A DNA stretch of 45,474 bases from the NCBI RefSeq assembly GCF_023223525.1, contig NZ_JALPRX010000105.1:1-45474 (forward strand). The letters are read 5' to 3'. Positions 35,324-43,598 of the stretch are shown here, piece after piece. The stretch's first letter is position 1; each line of letters begins with the position of its first letter. This stretch comes from Roseomonas acroporae (lineage in GTDB: Bacteria; Pseudomonadota; Alphaproteobacteria; Acetobacterales; Acetobacteraceae). The notes under the pieces are model-generated. The model was not told the DNA's origin and ran no database searches. It saw nothing but the letters and a program-made list of their open reading frames with translations. The position numbers were made by a program, and so were the translations under genes.

Positions 35324-35333
35324 CCGAAGGTCT

Positions 35334-35428
35334 GGAAGAGACACGTTCCCGGTGGGGCGTCCGGACTTCAAATCCGGGTGGGGCAGCGAGACTGTCCCGG
35401 GTGGGTTCGACTCCCATTCTCTTCCGCC
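35334..35428 (+). tRNA. selC: tRNA-Sec(UCA)
   Basis: The 8-bp acceptor stem GGAAGAGA/TCTCTTCC, anticodon stem-loop CCGGA-CTTCAAA-TCCGG (anticodon TCA), a long variable arm and the T arm GGGTTCGACTCCC give the unusual, about 95-nt bacterial tRNA-Sec. The discriminator is G followed by CC, and the final A of CCA is not encoded (next base G). The long acceptor stem and UCA anticodon exclude tRNA-Ser. Confidence 0.97.
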
Positions 35429-35545
35429 GGGCCGCCCGCACCGCCCGATCGTGGGACGGCGACCAAGGCCGGCTCCATGTCCGGATATTCATGAATTGGC
35501 ATGAATCGGCGCGGCGTTTTCTGGCTACATGATTGAAGGTCAGCC

Positions 35546-36892
35546 GTGAGGAACGCCGTGGCGCTGTTTCAGGTTCAGCAGATCCCCCAGCAGTACCCCG
35601 TGAACATCGGCTTCAACATCGACTGGCTCGACCTTTCCGGTTGGTCCCAATTCATTGCCGCCACCGCGACCGATACCGACTACGCCGGCCGCCAGGCCGG
35701 TTACAGCGTCTTCACCGTCCAGCTGAAGGGTACCGATCTTGGTGGCTATGCCGATGACGGCCCCACCACCGGTACCATCGATGCCATGGAGATCACCTGG
35801 AACAACCTGGAGCGCGTCACCATCATGGGGATGCAGCTCGGCGCCGCCACCTACATGGCGGCCGTCCAGTCGGGCTCCGCCTCCGTCCTGCTCGCCGCCG
35901 CGCTGCCTGGCGTCAACATCGTGAACGGTGGCAGCAGCTTCGATGTGCTGCCGGCCTACGGGCACTTCAATTTCGTCGATGGCGGCGGTCCCAACGACAC
36001 GCTGGAACTGCACTTCGCCTTTGCGACGGCGCACACGGCGGTCTGGAACGGCCATGCGGTGGTGTACGATCCGGCCAGCCAGCAGATCGACCAGACGGTC
36101 AACATCCAGAACTTCGAATTCACCGACAAGACTGTCGGCACCTACGCCTTCCCCACCTTCCTGCCGCTGTCCTACGTCGCCTCCTACGCCGACCTGACCG
36201 CGAAGATCGGAAACAACGCAGCCGCCGCGTTCGAGCACTACGAGGTTGTCGGCATCGTCGAGGGCCGCAAGATCAGCTTCGACGGGCTGCTCTACATCGC
36301 CTCCTACGCCGATCTGGTCCGTTCGCTGCACACCGACGCCGAGGCCGGCGCGGCCCACTACCTCACCTCCGGCAAGGCCGAGGGGCGCGGCATCACCTTC
36401 GATGGCCTGGCCTACCTCGCTTCCTACCGGGACCTGTCCCTGTCGCTTCCGCACAACGCGGACGCGGCCGCCAACCACTACATCCTGAGCGGGGCCGCCG
36501 AAGGCCGTACCATCACCTTCGACGGCCTGGCCTACATCGCCTCCTATGCCGATCTCATCACGGCCTTCGGCGCGGACCGGACGGCCGGGGAGCTGCACTA
36601 TCTGAACAAGGGCCTGTTCGAGGCCCGCACCGTCAGGTTCGACCCGATGGAGTACATCGCCTCCTACGGCGACCTCATCAAGGCGTTCGGCGCGAATGCC
36701 ACGGCGGGCGAGCTGCACTACATCACCACCGGACACGCCGAGGGACGCAACCCGTTCCTGTTCAACGCCACGCAGTACCTGGCCAACTACGCCGACCTGC
36801 GGGCAGCCTACGGCCACGACCTGCACGCCGCGGCGCTGCACTACATCACCACCGGCTATGCCGAGCACCGCACCGACCATATTCTCCTGTGA
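35546..36892 (+). CDS. Secreted-type protein with six 40-residue YIASYADL repeats
   Basis: 448 residues from GTG 35546 (GAAGGT six bases ahead); GTG 35558 is also possible. There is no signal peptide. The first ~205 residues are beta-rich, acidic and Gly/Asn-rich (NGGSSFDVL, DGGGPNDTLELHF), like domains of type I-secreted or calcium-binding proteins. Residues about 209-448 are six repeats of 40 residues with the pattern Y-(I/L/V)-A-S-Y-x-D-L, then H-Y-x-x-x-G-x-x-E-x-R. Similar repeats occur in large bacterial surface or secreted proteins; binding partner unknown. Codon use looks less GC-rich than its neighbours, and it sits right after selC, a known integration point. Confidence 0.75.
   Translation: MRNAVALFQVQQIPQQYPVNIGFNIDWLDLSGWSQFIAATATDTDYAGRQAGYSVFTVQLKGTDLGGYADDGPTTGTIDAMEITWNNLERVTIMGMQLGAATYMAAVQSGSASVLLAAALPGVNIVNGGSSFDVLPAYGHFNFVDGGGPNDTLELHFAFATAHTAVWNGHAVVYDPASQQIDQTVNIQNFEFTDKTVGTYAFPTFLPLSYVASYADLTAKIGNNAAAAFEHYEVVGIVEGRKISFDGLLYIASYADLVRSLHTDAEAGAAHYLTSGKAEGRGITFDGLAYLASYRDLSLSLPHNADAAANHYILSGAAEGRTITFDGLAYIASYADLITAFGADRTAGELHYLNKGLFEARTVRFDPMEYIASYGDLIKAFGANATAGELHYITTGHAEGRNPFLFNATQYLANYADLRAAYGHDLHAAALHYITTGYAEHRTDHILL
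36169..36892 (+). repeat. Six tandem 120-bp coding repeats
   Basis: The motif encoding ASYxDL recurs at exactly 120-bp steps (at about 36181, 36301, 36421, 36541 and 36661), with the sixth copy at about 36784, shifted by 3 bp. Copies differ at many third positions, so they are old, not a recent expansion. Confidence 0.85.
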
Positions 36893-37003
36893 GGGTGGCG
36901 GATGGTGACCCTGGCCGGATGACGGGGAGGGGCCTGGACAACGGTGCCGCCGCCGCCATTCTCGCTTGGCCCGGCAACCCCGCCCGGCCATCGTGATTCC
37001 CGC

Positions 37004-37375
37004 ATGACCCCACCCGCCGAGACCGACTTCGACGACTGGCTCACCGCCACCCACCGCGCCAGCGGCGACTTCACCATGCTGTTCGTGCTGCTCGGCATCA
37101 CCGAGGCGACGGTGGAACCGCTGCGTGCCGCCTGGCTGCACGTCGTCGGCGACGAGACGCGCTGGCCCGACATGAAACGCCTCTTCGCCGGCGCCGGCGT
37201 GCCCTGGTCGGCCGTGGTGTTCTACCGCGCCGGCCGCGAGGGGCTGGTGCCGGACGACGAGGCCCGCGCCCGCCTCGCCTCGCTCAGCCGCGCCCTGCAC
37301 GAGGACCGCTCGCTGATCCGCGAGGGTGAGTTCTTCAACGCCGAGGGCCTGCGGCTGCGGCTGGACGCTGCGTAG
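37004..37375 (+). CDS. Conserved-looking hypothetical protein
   Basis: 123 residues from ATG 37004; the frame is open upstream to 36944 without better start support. Acidic N-terminus (ETDFDDWLTATHRASGDF), a hydrophobic helix (TMLFVLLGITEATVEPLRAAWL), then DMKRLFAGAGVPWSAVVFYRAGREG. No Cys, no signal peptide and no catalytic motif that I recognise. It follows the repeat protein on the same strand and is convergent with the minus-strand gene after it. Composition is gene-like. Function unknown. Confidence 0.6.
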   Translation: MTPPAETDFDDWLTATHRASGDFTMLFVLLGITEATVEPLRAAWLHVVGDETRWPDMKRLFAGAGVPWSAVVFYRAGREGLVPDDEARARLASLSRALHEDRSLIREGEFFNAEGLRLRLDAA

Positions 37376-37505
37376 CGCACCCCCGGGGCGGGACGGCACG
37401 CCCCACCGCGCCGGCCCTCACCCTGGGCAACGCCCGCCGCGGCGGGCACCGCGCGATCCGGGATGCCGGCGAAGGCGACCGGCCGGCCTCGCCTCCCCCC
37501 CGGTC

Positions 37506-37841
37506 TCAGCAGGTCCGTCCGGCCGGCGCCTGCGGCGACCCGATCGGATCCAGCCCGCGCGCCGTCTCCGGGTGCCGGTTCGGCGAGGCCGACGTCGAGC
37601 CCTGCGGGTTGGTGCCGATGTAGGAGCCGCCCGTGCCGCCGCTCCAGCCCGTGTTGCCGGCATTGCCCGGTGCGGTGCCGTCGCCGCGGCCCTGCGCCGG
37701 CGGCGTCGCCGGCCGTGCCTGGGCCGCCGGCCGGCAGCCCGGATCGCCCGCGGCTTGCCCGGCGGGGCTGCCCTGCGCCAGGGCGGGCATGGCGAGGCCG
37801 AGCAGCAGGAGTCCGGCCAGAACTGTCGATCCGCGATGCAT
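37506..37841 (-). CDS. Small exported Gly/Pro-rich hypothetical protein
   Basis: 111 residues. A clear signal peptide (STVLAGLLLLGLAMPALAQ) gives cleavage near residue 23. The mature part is low-complexity, with a motif GNAGNTGWSGGTGGSYIGT and two Cys (in GCRP and at the very C-terminus) that could pair. It lies 143 bp downstream of selD on the same strand. Unknown function; probably periplasmic or surface exposed. Confidence 0.6.
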   Translation of the reverse strand: MHRGSTVLAGLLLLGLAMPALAQGSPAGQAAGDPGCRPAAQARPATPPAQGRGDGTAPGNAGNTGWSGGTGGSYIGTNPQGSTSASPNRHPETARGLDPIGSPQAPAGRTC

Positions 37842-37984
37842 TGCTCGGCCTCCCCGTGCCGGTACCGATGAGGAGACGCGCCGGGCGCGCCCCGGTTCGC
37901 CCCCGATCGCGCCTTTCTCCGCCGCCGCGCCGGCCCGCCGGGCCGGGGCTGCCGGCAGCCATGCGCCCGGGCTTCCGCTCCGCC

Positions 37985-39031
37985 TCACGCCACCACCACG
38001 CGCGGCGCCCCCGCGGCCACCGAGCCCACCACCCGCGCCAGCGGATACCCCGCCGCCCGGATGCGCCCGGCCAACCCCTCGGCCGCCGCCGCCTCGCAGG
38101 CCACCAGCAGCCCGCCCGAGGTCTGCGGGTCGGTCAGCAGCCGCCGGCGCCACGCCGGCAGCCCGTCCGGCAGCACCACGCTCTCGCCGTAGCTCGCCCA
38201 ATTGCGGTCCGAGGCGCCGGTCGCGATGCCCTGCTCGGCCAGCGCCTCGGCCTGCGCCAGCCAGGGCAGCGCCTCCTGCCGCAGCGTCAGCGTCAGCCCC
38301 GCGCCGCGCGCCATCTCCAGCGCGTGGCCGAGGATGCCGAAGCCGGTGACGTCCGTGATGCCGTGCACCGCCGCCTCCCCGGCCAGCTCGGCGCCGATCC
38401 GGTTCAGCAGGGTGGTCGAGGCGATCATCTCCTCGTAGGCGCCTTCCGGCAGCACCCCGCGCTTGATCGCCGCCGAATAGATGCCGACGCCGAGCCCCTT
38501 GGTCAGGATCAGCGCGTCGCCCGGCTTCGCCCCCGCGTTGCGCCGCACCCGCTCCGGCCGCACCAGCCCGATCACCGCCAGCCCGTAGATCGGTTCCGGC
38601 GCGTCGATCGAATGTCCCCCCGCCACCGGGATTCCCGCCTCGGCGCAGACCTCCGCGCCGCCGGCCAGGATCCGCCGGATCACCGCCGGATCGAGCTTGT
38701 TGATCGGCATGCCGAGGATGGCGAGCGCCATGATCGGCCGCCCGCCCATGGCGTAGACGTCGGAGATGGCGTTGGCCGCCGCGATGCGCCCGAAGTCGCG
38801 CGCGTCGTCCACCATCGGCATGAAGAAGTCGGTGGTGGCGATCACGGCGTTGTCGGCGTCGATCTGCCACACGGCGGCGTCGTCGGCCGTCTCGGTGCCG
38901 ACGAGGAGCTGCGCGAAGGGGCCGGCCGCCGGCTGCCCGGCGAGCAGGCCCTGCAGCACGGCGGGGGCGAGCTTGCAGCCGCAGCCGCCGCCATGGGCGA
39001 GTTCGGTCAGTCTCACGGTCTGTTCGGGCAT
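37985..39031 (-). CDS. selD: Selenide, water dikinase (selenophosphate synthetase)
   Basis: 348 residues; ATG chosen at 39031 because GAGAAGG lies ahead and the protein then begins like the family. It makes selenophosphate from selenide and ATP, the Se donor for SelA. The active-site loop HGGGCGCK has Cys17, Cys19 and Lys20; the position that is Sec in some homologues is Cys here, so selD does not depend on Sec insertion. Other motifs: [73 protein letters not shown] and [10 protein letters not shown]. Divergent from fdhD. Confidence 0.97.
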   Translation of the reverse strand: MPEQTVRLTELAHGGGCGCKLAPAVLQGLLAGQPAAGPFAQLLVGTETADDAAVWQIDADNAVIATTDFFMPMVDDARDFGRIAAANAISDVYAMGGRPIMALAILGMPINKLDPAVIRRILAGGAEVCAEAGIPVAGGHSIDAPEPIYGLAVIGLVRPERVRRNAGAKPGDALILTKGLGVGIYSAAIKRGVLPEGAYEEMIASTTLLNRIGAELAGEAAVHGITDVTGFGILGHALEMARGAGLTLTLRQEALPWLAQAEALAEQGIATGASDRNWASYGESVVLPDGLPAWRRRLLTDPQTSGGLLVACEAAAAEGLAGRIRAAGYPLARVVGSVAAGAPRVVVA

Positions 39032-39110
39032 CGGGGCCTTCTCGCCGGCTGTGATGGCCGGAAGGTAAGTGCGCCGGCGCCACCCTGCCACCGGCCCTGC
39101 CGGCCTTGTC

Positions 39111-39190
39111 CCCGACTTCCTCCCGGCCTTTCCTTTCCCCTCGGTCTTTTCCGCCCCGGTCCTTCCCCCCGGTCCTTTCCCCCCCCCTGG
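39111..39190. repeat. Pyrimidine-rich tract between selD and fdhD
   Basis: About 80 bp of almost pure C/T on the plus strand with three imperfect CGGTCyTTyCC units. It fills the core of the 193-bp divergent selD-fdhD promoter region; no clear -35/-10 pair is visible in it. Confidence 0.7.
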
Positions 39191-39224
39191 CCGTCGCCGT
39201 CCCGCCTCGCCATTTTCCCCGCGC

Positions 39225-40262
39225 ATGCGCCAAGACCCCACGCCCCTCGCCCCGGCGGACCGCGACGACGCGCCCGGCCTGCCCGCCACCTCCTGCGCCG
39301 AAGGCATCCGGTCCTGGCGCGGCGGTGCCTGGACGACGGGCCGGCGCGAGGTGCCGGCCGAGGTCGCGGTGGCCTTCAGCTACAACCGCCTCTCCCACGC
39401 CGTGATGATGGCGACCCCCGACGACCTCGCCGATTTCGCCATCGGCTTCAGCCTGTCCGAAGGCATCGTGGACCGCGTCTCGGAGATCGAGGAGCTGGAC
39501 ATCGTGCCTTTGGCACGTGGGACTGAAGTGCCTTTGGCACGTGGGACTGAAGCGCCTTTGGCACGTGGGACTGAAGCGCCTTTGGCACGTGGGACTGAAG
39601 CGCCTTTGGCGCGTGGGGTTGAAGCGCCTTTGGCGCGTGGGGTTGAAGCGCCCCTGGCGGCCGCGGCGGTGCCGCCCGGCCGCGCCGCCCGTGCGCCCGC
39701 GCGCGGCGTCGAGCTGCGCATGTGGATCGGCGAGGCCCGGCTCGGCGCGCTGGAGGCCCGGCGCCGGCGCATCGCCGGCCCGACCGGTTGCGGCCTCTGC
39801 GGTCTCGAAAGCCTGGCCGCCGCGCTGCCCGCCCTGCCCGCCGTGCCCGCCGGGCGCCCGCTCGTGGCGTCCGAGGTCGCGGCCGCCGTCGCCAGCCTCG
39901 CCCCGGCGCAGCGGCTCAACCGCGCCACCCGCGCCGTGCACGCCGCCGGCTTCTGGCGGCCGGAGTCCGGCCTCGTCGCCCTGCGCGAGGATGTCGGCCG
40001 CCACAACGCGCTCGACAAGCTCGCCGGCGCCCTGGCACGAAGCGGGCAGGATCCCGCCGCCGGCATCGTGGTGATGACGAGCCGCATCAGCGTCGAGCTG
40101 GTGCAGAAGGCTGCGCGGATGGGCGCCACCATGCTCGCCGCCGTCTCGGCGCCCACCGCGCTCGCGCTCGATCTGGCCGATGCCGCCGGGCTGACGCTGA
40201 TCGGCATCGCGCGCGAGGACGGCTTCGACGTCTTCACCCACCCGCACCGCATCCCGGGCTGA
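39225..40262 (+). CDS. fdhD: Formate dehydrogenase sulfurtransferase FdhD with tandem-repeat insertion
   Basis: 345 residues from ATG 39225. FdhD takes sulfur from IscS and passes it to the Mo-bis-MGD cofactor, without which formate dehydrogenases are inactive. Motifs: [35 protein letters not shown], the essential Cys pair in [12 protein letters not shown] (Cys189/Cys192; 121/124 in E. coli), [15 protein letters not shown] and [18 protein letters not shown]. Between SEIEELDIV and [11 protein letters not shown], where E. coli has only a few residues, lie six copies of PLARG(T/V)E(A/V) plus an Ala/Pro/Arg-rich linker. This makes the protein about 65 residues longer than usual. Confidence 0.95.
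   Translation: MRQDPTPLAPADRDDAPGLPATSCAEGIRSWRGGAWTTGRREVPAEVAVAFSYNRLSHAVMMATPDDLADFAIGFSLSEGIVDRVSEIEELDIVPLARGTEVPLARGTEAPLARGTEAPLARGTEAPLARGVEAPLARGVEAPLAAAAVPPGRAARAPARGVELRMWIGEARLGALEARRRRIAGPTGCGLCGLESLAAALPALPAVPAGRPLVASEVAAAVASLAPAQRLNRATRAVHAAGFWRPESGLVALREDVGRHNALDKLAGALARSGQDPAAGIVVMTSRISVELVQKAARMGATMLAAVSAPTALALDLADAAGLTLIGIAREDGFDVFTHPHRIPG
39504..39647 (+). repeat. 24-bp tandem repeat (6 copies) inside fdhD
   Basis: Six contiguous 24-bp units keep the reading frame (8 residues each). Units 1 and 2 are identical to each other, as are 3 and 4, and 5 and 6, while the three pairs differ at 1-3 positions. Units 1-4 contain the palindrome CACGTG. A seventh partial unit follows. 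Confidence 0.95.
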
Positions 40263-40330
40263 GACGACACCGCGCGCCGGAGCCGCGCGCCGCAGTCGCT
40301 CTGGCGGGCCCCGCCGCGGGCCGCGCGTTG

Positions 40331-40359
40331 TTGCGCTGCGAAAACCGCGCCGCTATATC
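40331..40359 (+). promoter_or_regulatory. Sigma-70-type promoter of modABC
   Basis: TTGCGC (40331-40336), a 17-bp spacer, and TATATC (40354-40359) lie 31 bp before the modA ATG. The -10 overlaps CGCTATATC, which resembles a ModE half site, so repression by molybdate would be easy to imagine. The protein is inferred. Confidence 0.55.
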
Positions 40360-40390
40360 GGTTCGGTCACAACGCTGGGAAGGATGCGCG

Positions 40391-41188
40391 ATGCGCCGCC
40401 GCCTGTTCGCCGCCACGCTGGCCCTCGCGGCGTCGCTCGGCTGGCTTCCGCCGGCGCACGCCCAGGCCGGCAACCAGAATTCCGGCGAGATCACCGTCTT
40501 CGCCGCCGCCAGCCTCACCGACGCGTTCAAGGCGCTCGGCGAGCAGTGGCGTGCCCGCACCGGGCAGACGGTGCGCTTCTCCTTCGCCTCCTCCTCCACC
40601 CTCGCGCGGCAGATCGAGCAGGGCGCGCCCGCCGACATCTTCGCCTCCGCCGACGAGCCCTGGGCCGACTACCTGCAGCAGCGCCAGCTCCTCGTGGACT
40701 CGACGCGCGTCAGCCCGATCGGCAACTCCCTCGTGCTGGTCGCCCCCGCCGCCGAGGCGCGGCCCGTGGCGCTCGCGCGCGGCACGGACCTCGCGGCGCT
40801 GCTCGGCCCGAATGGCCGCCTCGCCACCGGCGACCCGGCGCATGTCCCGGTCGGCCGCTACGCGCAGCAGGCGCTGACCTGGATGGGCCAGTGGGATGCG
40901 ATCGCCCCGCGCATCGCCCGCGCCGACAGCGTCCGCGCCGCGCTGCTGCTGGTCGAGCGCGGCGAGGCGCCCTTCGGCATCGTCTACGGCACCGATGCCG
41001 CCATCGCCCCTGCGGTGAAGGCGGTCGGCACCTTCCCCGCCGAGAGCCACCCGCCCATCACCTACCCCTTCGCCCTGACGCGCCGCGCCGCCGACAACGC
41101 CCAGGCCCGTGCCCTGTTCGCCTTCCTCACCGGCCCGGACGCCGCCGAGACCTACCGCCGCTTCGGCTTCTCGCTGCGCAGCCCCTGA
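40391..41188 (+). CDS. modA: Molybdate ABC transporter, periplasmic binding protein
   Basis: 265 residues, AAGGA ahead of ATG. The signal peptide (LFAATLALAASLGWLPPAHAQ) is followed by the ModA opening ITVFAAASLTDAFKAL, then FSFASSSTLARQIEQGAPADIFASAD, NSLVLVAP, the GDPAHVPVGRYAQQALTWMG lobe, and GIVYGTDAAIAPAVKAVGTFP. It binds molybdate/tungstate and hands it to ModBC. This is the canonical ModA of the window, unlike the two more divergent ones at 21370 and 22316. modB starts 7 bp after the stop. Confidence 0.95.
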   Translation: MRRRLFAATLALAASLGWLPPAHAQAGNQNSGEITVFAAASLTDAFKALGEQWRARTGQTVRFSFASSSTLARQIEQGAPADIFASADEPWADYLQQRQLLVDSTRVSPIGNSLVLVAPAAEARPVALARGTDLAALLGPNGRLATGDPAHVPVGRYAQQALTWMGQWDAIAPRIARADSVRAALLLVERGEAPFGIVYGTDAAIAPAVKAVGTFPAESHPPITYPFALTRRAADNAQARALFAFLTGPDAAETYRRFGFSLRSP

Positions 41189-41195
41189 AGCGGGC

Positions 41196-41912
41196 GTGCC
41201 CCACTGGCTCACGACTGACTGGCTCTCGCCGGAGGAATGGCAGGCGGTCCGGCTCAGCCTGACCGTCGCGCTGCGCAGCGTCGCCTTCGGCACGCCGGTC
41301 GCGGTGTTCGCCGCCTGGCTGCTCACCCGTCCGCGCCTGCCCGGCCGCCCCATCCTCGACGCCTTCGTCCACCTGCCGCTGGTGATGCCGCCCGTCGTGG
41401 TCGGCTGGCTGCTGCTGGTGGTGTTCGGCGTGCGCGGCCCGGTCGGCGCGCTGCTGAACGACTGGTTCGGCATCCGCCTCGTCTTCACCACCGCCGGCGC
41501 CGCCTTCGCCACCGCCGTCATGTCCTTCCCGCTGATCGTGCGCGCGGTGCGGCTCTCCTTCGAATCCGTCGATCCCGGGCTGGAGGCGGCGGCCCGCACC
41601 CTCGGCGCCGGCCCGCTCGACCGCTTCGTGACGGTGACGCTGCCGCTGGTCGCCCCCGGCATCCTCGCCGGCGCCATCACCGCCTTCGCGGCGGGGCTCG
41701 GCGAGTTCGGCGCCGTCATCACCTTCGTCTCCAACATCCCCGGCCAGACCCAGACCCTGCCGCTCGCCATCTACTCCGCGACGCAGGTGCCGGGCGGGGA
41801 GGCCACGGCGGCGCGCCTCGCGCTGGTGTCCTTCGTGCTGGCGGTGGCGGGGCTGCTGCTGGCGGAGCTGGTGGCGCGGCGGCTGAACCGGCTGCTGGGG
41901 CGGGTGGCTTGA
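41196..41912 (+). CDS. modB: Molybdate ABC transporter permease
   Basis: 238 residues from GTG 41196, just after modA. Five to six hydrophobic segments. The permease EAA loop is clear: EAAARTLGAGPLDRFVTVTL followed by LAPGI-type LVAPGILAGAITAFA, and GLGEFGAVITF, which is typical of ModB/CysT-type subunits. The PLVMPPVVVGWLLLVVFG segment is characteristic of ModB. It forms the membrane channel with ModC. The ModC gene starts 259 bp later, beyond a dispersed hairpin repeat. Confidence 0.95.
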   Translation: MPHWLTTDWLSPEEWQAVRLSLTVALRSVAFGTPVAVFAAWLLTRPRLPGRPILDAFVHLPLVMPPVVVGWLLLVVFGVRGPVGALLNDWFGIRLVFTTAGAAFATAVMSFPLIVRAVRLSFESVDPGLEAAARTLGAGPLDRFVTVTLPLVAPGILAGAITAFAAGLGEFGAVITFVSNIPGQTQTLPLAIYSATQVPGGEATAARLALVSFVLAVAGLLLAELVARRLNRLLGRVA

Positions 41913-41934
41913 GCGGCAGCGCGCGCCGCGCGGA

Positions 41935-42168
41935 ACGGCGCAAGGAGGGCTTCGCCCTTTCCGTCTCCCCCTCGGCACTCTCCCGCCAAAGGGCGAAGCC
42001 CCTTTGGAAACCCCATTTGGATTCGGGCCGCGCACGGTTCGACCGGCGTGGCCCAACGCCGGCGGAGGTCCAGGAACCTGAGGTTCCTGGCGGATGGGTT
42101 CCAGGGAAGGCGGAGCCTTCCCTGTGCGGATGGGGTCCGGGGAAGGCGCAGCCTTCCCCGCTGGCATC
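41935..42168 (+). repeat. Dispersed hairpin repeat, copy 4 (modB-modC gap)
   Basis: Hairpins include CCAAAGGGCGAAGCCCCTTTGG, CCAGGAACCTGAGGTTCCTGG, and GGGAAGGCGGAGCCTTCCC, followed by GGGGAAGGCGCAGCCTTCCCC. Same building plan as copies 2 and 3 but more diverged. It interrupts an otherwise tight operon. Confidence 0.8.
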
Positions 42169-42171
42169 CCT

Positions 42172-43284
42172 GTGAGTCCCGACACCCTCTCCGTCTCGCT
42201 GCGCCACGCCTTCCCCGGCTTCGCGCTCGACGCCGCCTTCGACTCGCCGATCCCCGGCACCACGGTCCTGTTCGGCCCCTCCGGCTGCGGCAAGTCCACC
42301 GTGCTCGCCGCCGTCGCCGGGCTGCTGCGCCCGGAGCGGGGCCGCGTCGCGCTCGGCGACACGGTGCTGCTCGACACGGCGCGCGGCCTCGCCCTGCCGG
42401 CCGAGCGTCGCCGCTGCGGCGTGGTGTTCCAGGATTCCCGCCTGTTCCCGCACCTCTCGGTGGAGGGCAACCTGCGCTACGGCCTGCGTCGCGCCCCGCG
42501 CGGCGCCACCGGGCCGGGCTTCGAGGAGGTGGTGGCGCTGCTCGGCATCGGCCCGCTGCTGCGCCGGCGCCCGATCGGCCTGTCGGGTGGCGAGCGGCAG
42601 CGCGTGGCGCTCGGCCGCGCCCTGCTCTCGCGCCCCCGCCTGCTGCTGATGGACGAGCCGCTGGCGGCGCTCGACGCCGCGCGCAAGGCCGAGGTGCTGC
42701 CCTTCCTCGAACGCGTCCGCCAGCGCTTCGGCCTGCCGATCCTCTACGTCACCCACGCGCTGGACGAGGTGGACCGGCTGGCCGACACGCTGGTGCTGAT
42801 GGGGCGCGGCACCGTGCTCGCCAGCGGCCCGGTGGAGGAACTCTCCACCCGTCCCGACCTGCCGCTCGCCGCGCGTCGCGACGCCGGCGCCGTGCTGGCG
42901 TGTACCGTTGCCGGGCACGACCAAGAACGTGGATTGACGCGGCTGCGCTTCCCGGATGGCGAGGTGGTGGTGGCGCTGCGCGACCTGCCGCTCGGTGCCG
43001 CGCTGCGCGTCCGCGTGCGTGCGCGCGACGTCTCCGTGGCGACCAGCGAGCCACGCGATCTTTCCGTGCAGAACATCCTGCCGGCGACGGTGGGCGAGGT
43101 GACGCCGCTGGCTTCGGGCCAGGAGGCGACCCTGTCGCTGCGTGTCGGCGGCAGCACGCTGCTGGCACGGGTCACGCGCGATGCGGTGGAGCGCCTCGGC
43201 CTGGCGCCGGGCAGGCCGGTCTGGGCGCTGGTGAAGTCGATCTCGTTCGACCATGGTGCGGCCGGCGGTGGCGCGCCGGTCTAG
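42172..43284 (+). CDS. modC: Molybdate ABC transporter ATP-binding protein
   Basis: 370 residues from GTG 42172; the open frame upstream runs through the repeat and is not coding. Walker A FGPSGCGKST, Q-loop VVFQDSRLFPHLSV, signature LSGGERQRVALGRALL, Walker B RLLLMDEPLAALD, H-loop YVTHALDEV. The C-terminal MOP/TOBE regulatory domain (about 295-360, SVQNILPATVGEV, LVKSISFDHG) is typical of ModC. It energises molybdate uptake by ModB. The ribosome site is poor, so expression may depend on readthrough of the hairpins ahead. Confidence 0.95.
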   Translation: MSPDTLSVSLRHAFPGFALDAAFDSPIPGTTVLFGPSGCGKSTVLAAVAGLLRPERGRVALGDTVLLDTARGLALPAERRRCGVVFQDSRLFPHLSVEGNLRYGLRRAPRGATGPGFEEVVALLGIGPLLRRRPIGLSGGERQRVALGRALLSRPRLLLMDEPLAALDAARKAEVLPFLERVRQRFGLPILYVTHALDEVDRLADTLVLMGRGTVLASGPVEELSTRPDLPLAARRDAGAVLACTVAGHDQERGLTRLRFPDGEVVVALRDLPLGAALRVRVRARDVSVATSEPRDLSVQNILPATVGEVTPLASGQEATLSLRVGGSTLLARVTRDAVERLGLAPGRPVWALVKSISFDHGAAGGGAPV

Positions 43285-43424
43285 AGCGGATCGTCGTCGG
43301 GCGGACACGCCCGGCGGCGTGGTTCCGCGCCGGGGACGAGGCGCGGCGGATGGCGGTCCCGACCGGGTCGCGGCTCGCCCGGGCCGCGCCGGCCGGGAGA
43401 CGGGGCGGGACGCGACCCGCCGCC

Positions 43425-43598
43425 TCAGCGATAGCCGCGATGATCCTCGTCGCGCGTGGCGAAGACGCGCAGCCCGCGCCGGATGCCGGCATGCAGGCGC
43501 TCATAGGTGCGCCGTATCTCCTCCTTCGCCTTGCTGGCGACCTTGCCGCGGTGCGGCGAATCCTGCATCGGCTCGGAGGGGATCGCGGTCTCGGACAT
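43425..43598 (-). CDS. Small charged hypothetical protein
   Basis: 57 residues from the ATG complement at 43596-43598, with GGGAG at good spacing; the frame is open slightly further upstream. Sequence is basic and helical (KAKEEIRRTYERLHAGIRRGL) and ends with an acidic-basic tail. No known domain. The good ribosome site and coding composition support it. Divergent from the exported protein gene that follows. Confidence 0.5.
   Translation of the reverse strand: MSETAIPSEPMQDSPHRGKVASKAKEEIRRTYERLHAGIRRGLRVFATRDEDHRGYR

Noticed and set aside
35334-35428. tRNA-Ser for the long variable-arm tRNA
   Set aside because: The 8-bp acceptor stem, TCA anticodon and selB just upstream identify tRNA-Sec.
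36169-36892. Possible CRISPR or non-coding tandem array after selC
   Set aside because: The 120-bp units are diverged coding repeats with conserved protein motif and variable third bases.
39504-39647. Possible CRISPR-like array in fdhD
   Set aside because: Units are contiguous 24-bp repeats with no spacers, in frame, and inside a coding gene.
42094-42171. ATG start for modC upstream at 42094
   Set aside because: The added N-terminus would be translated from the dispersed hairpin repeat; family similarity begins right after GTG 42172.
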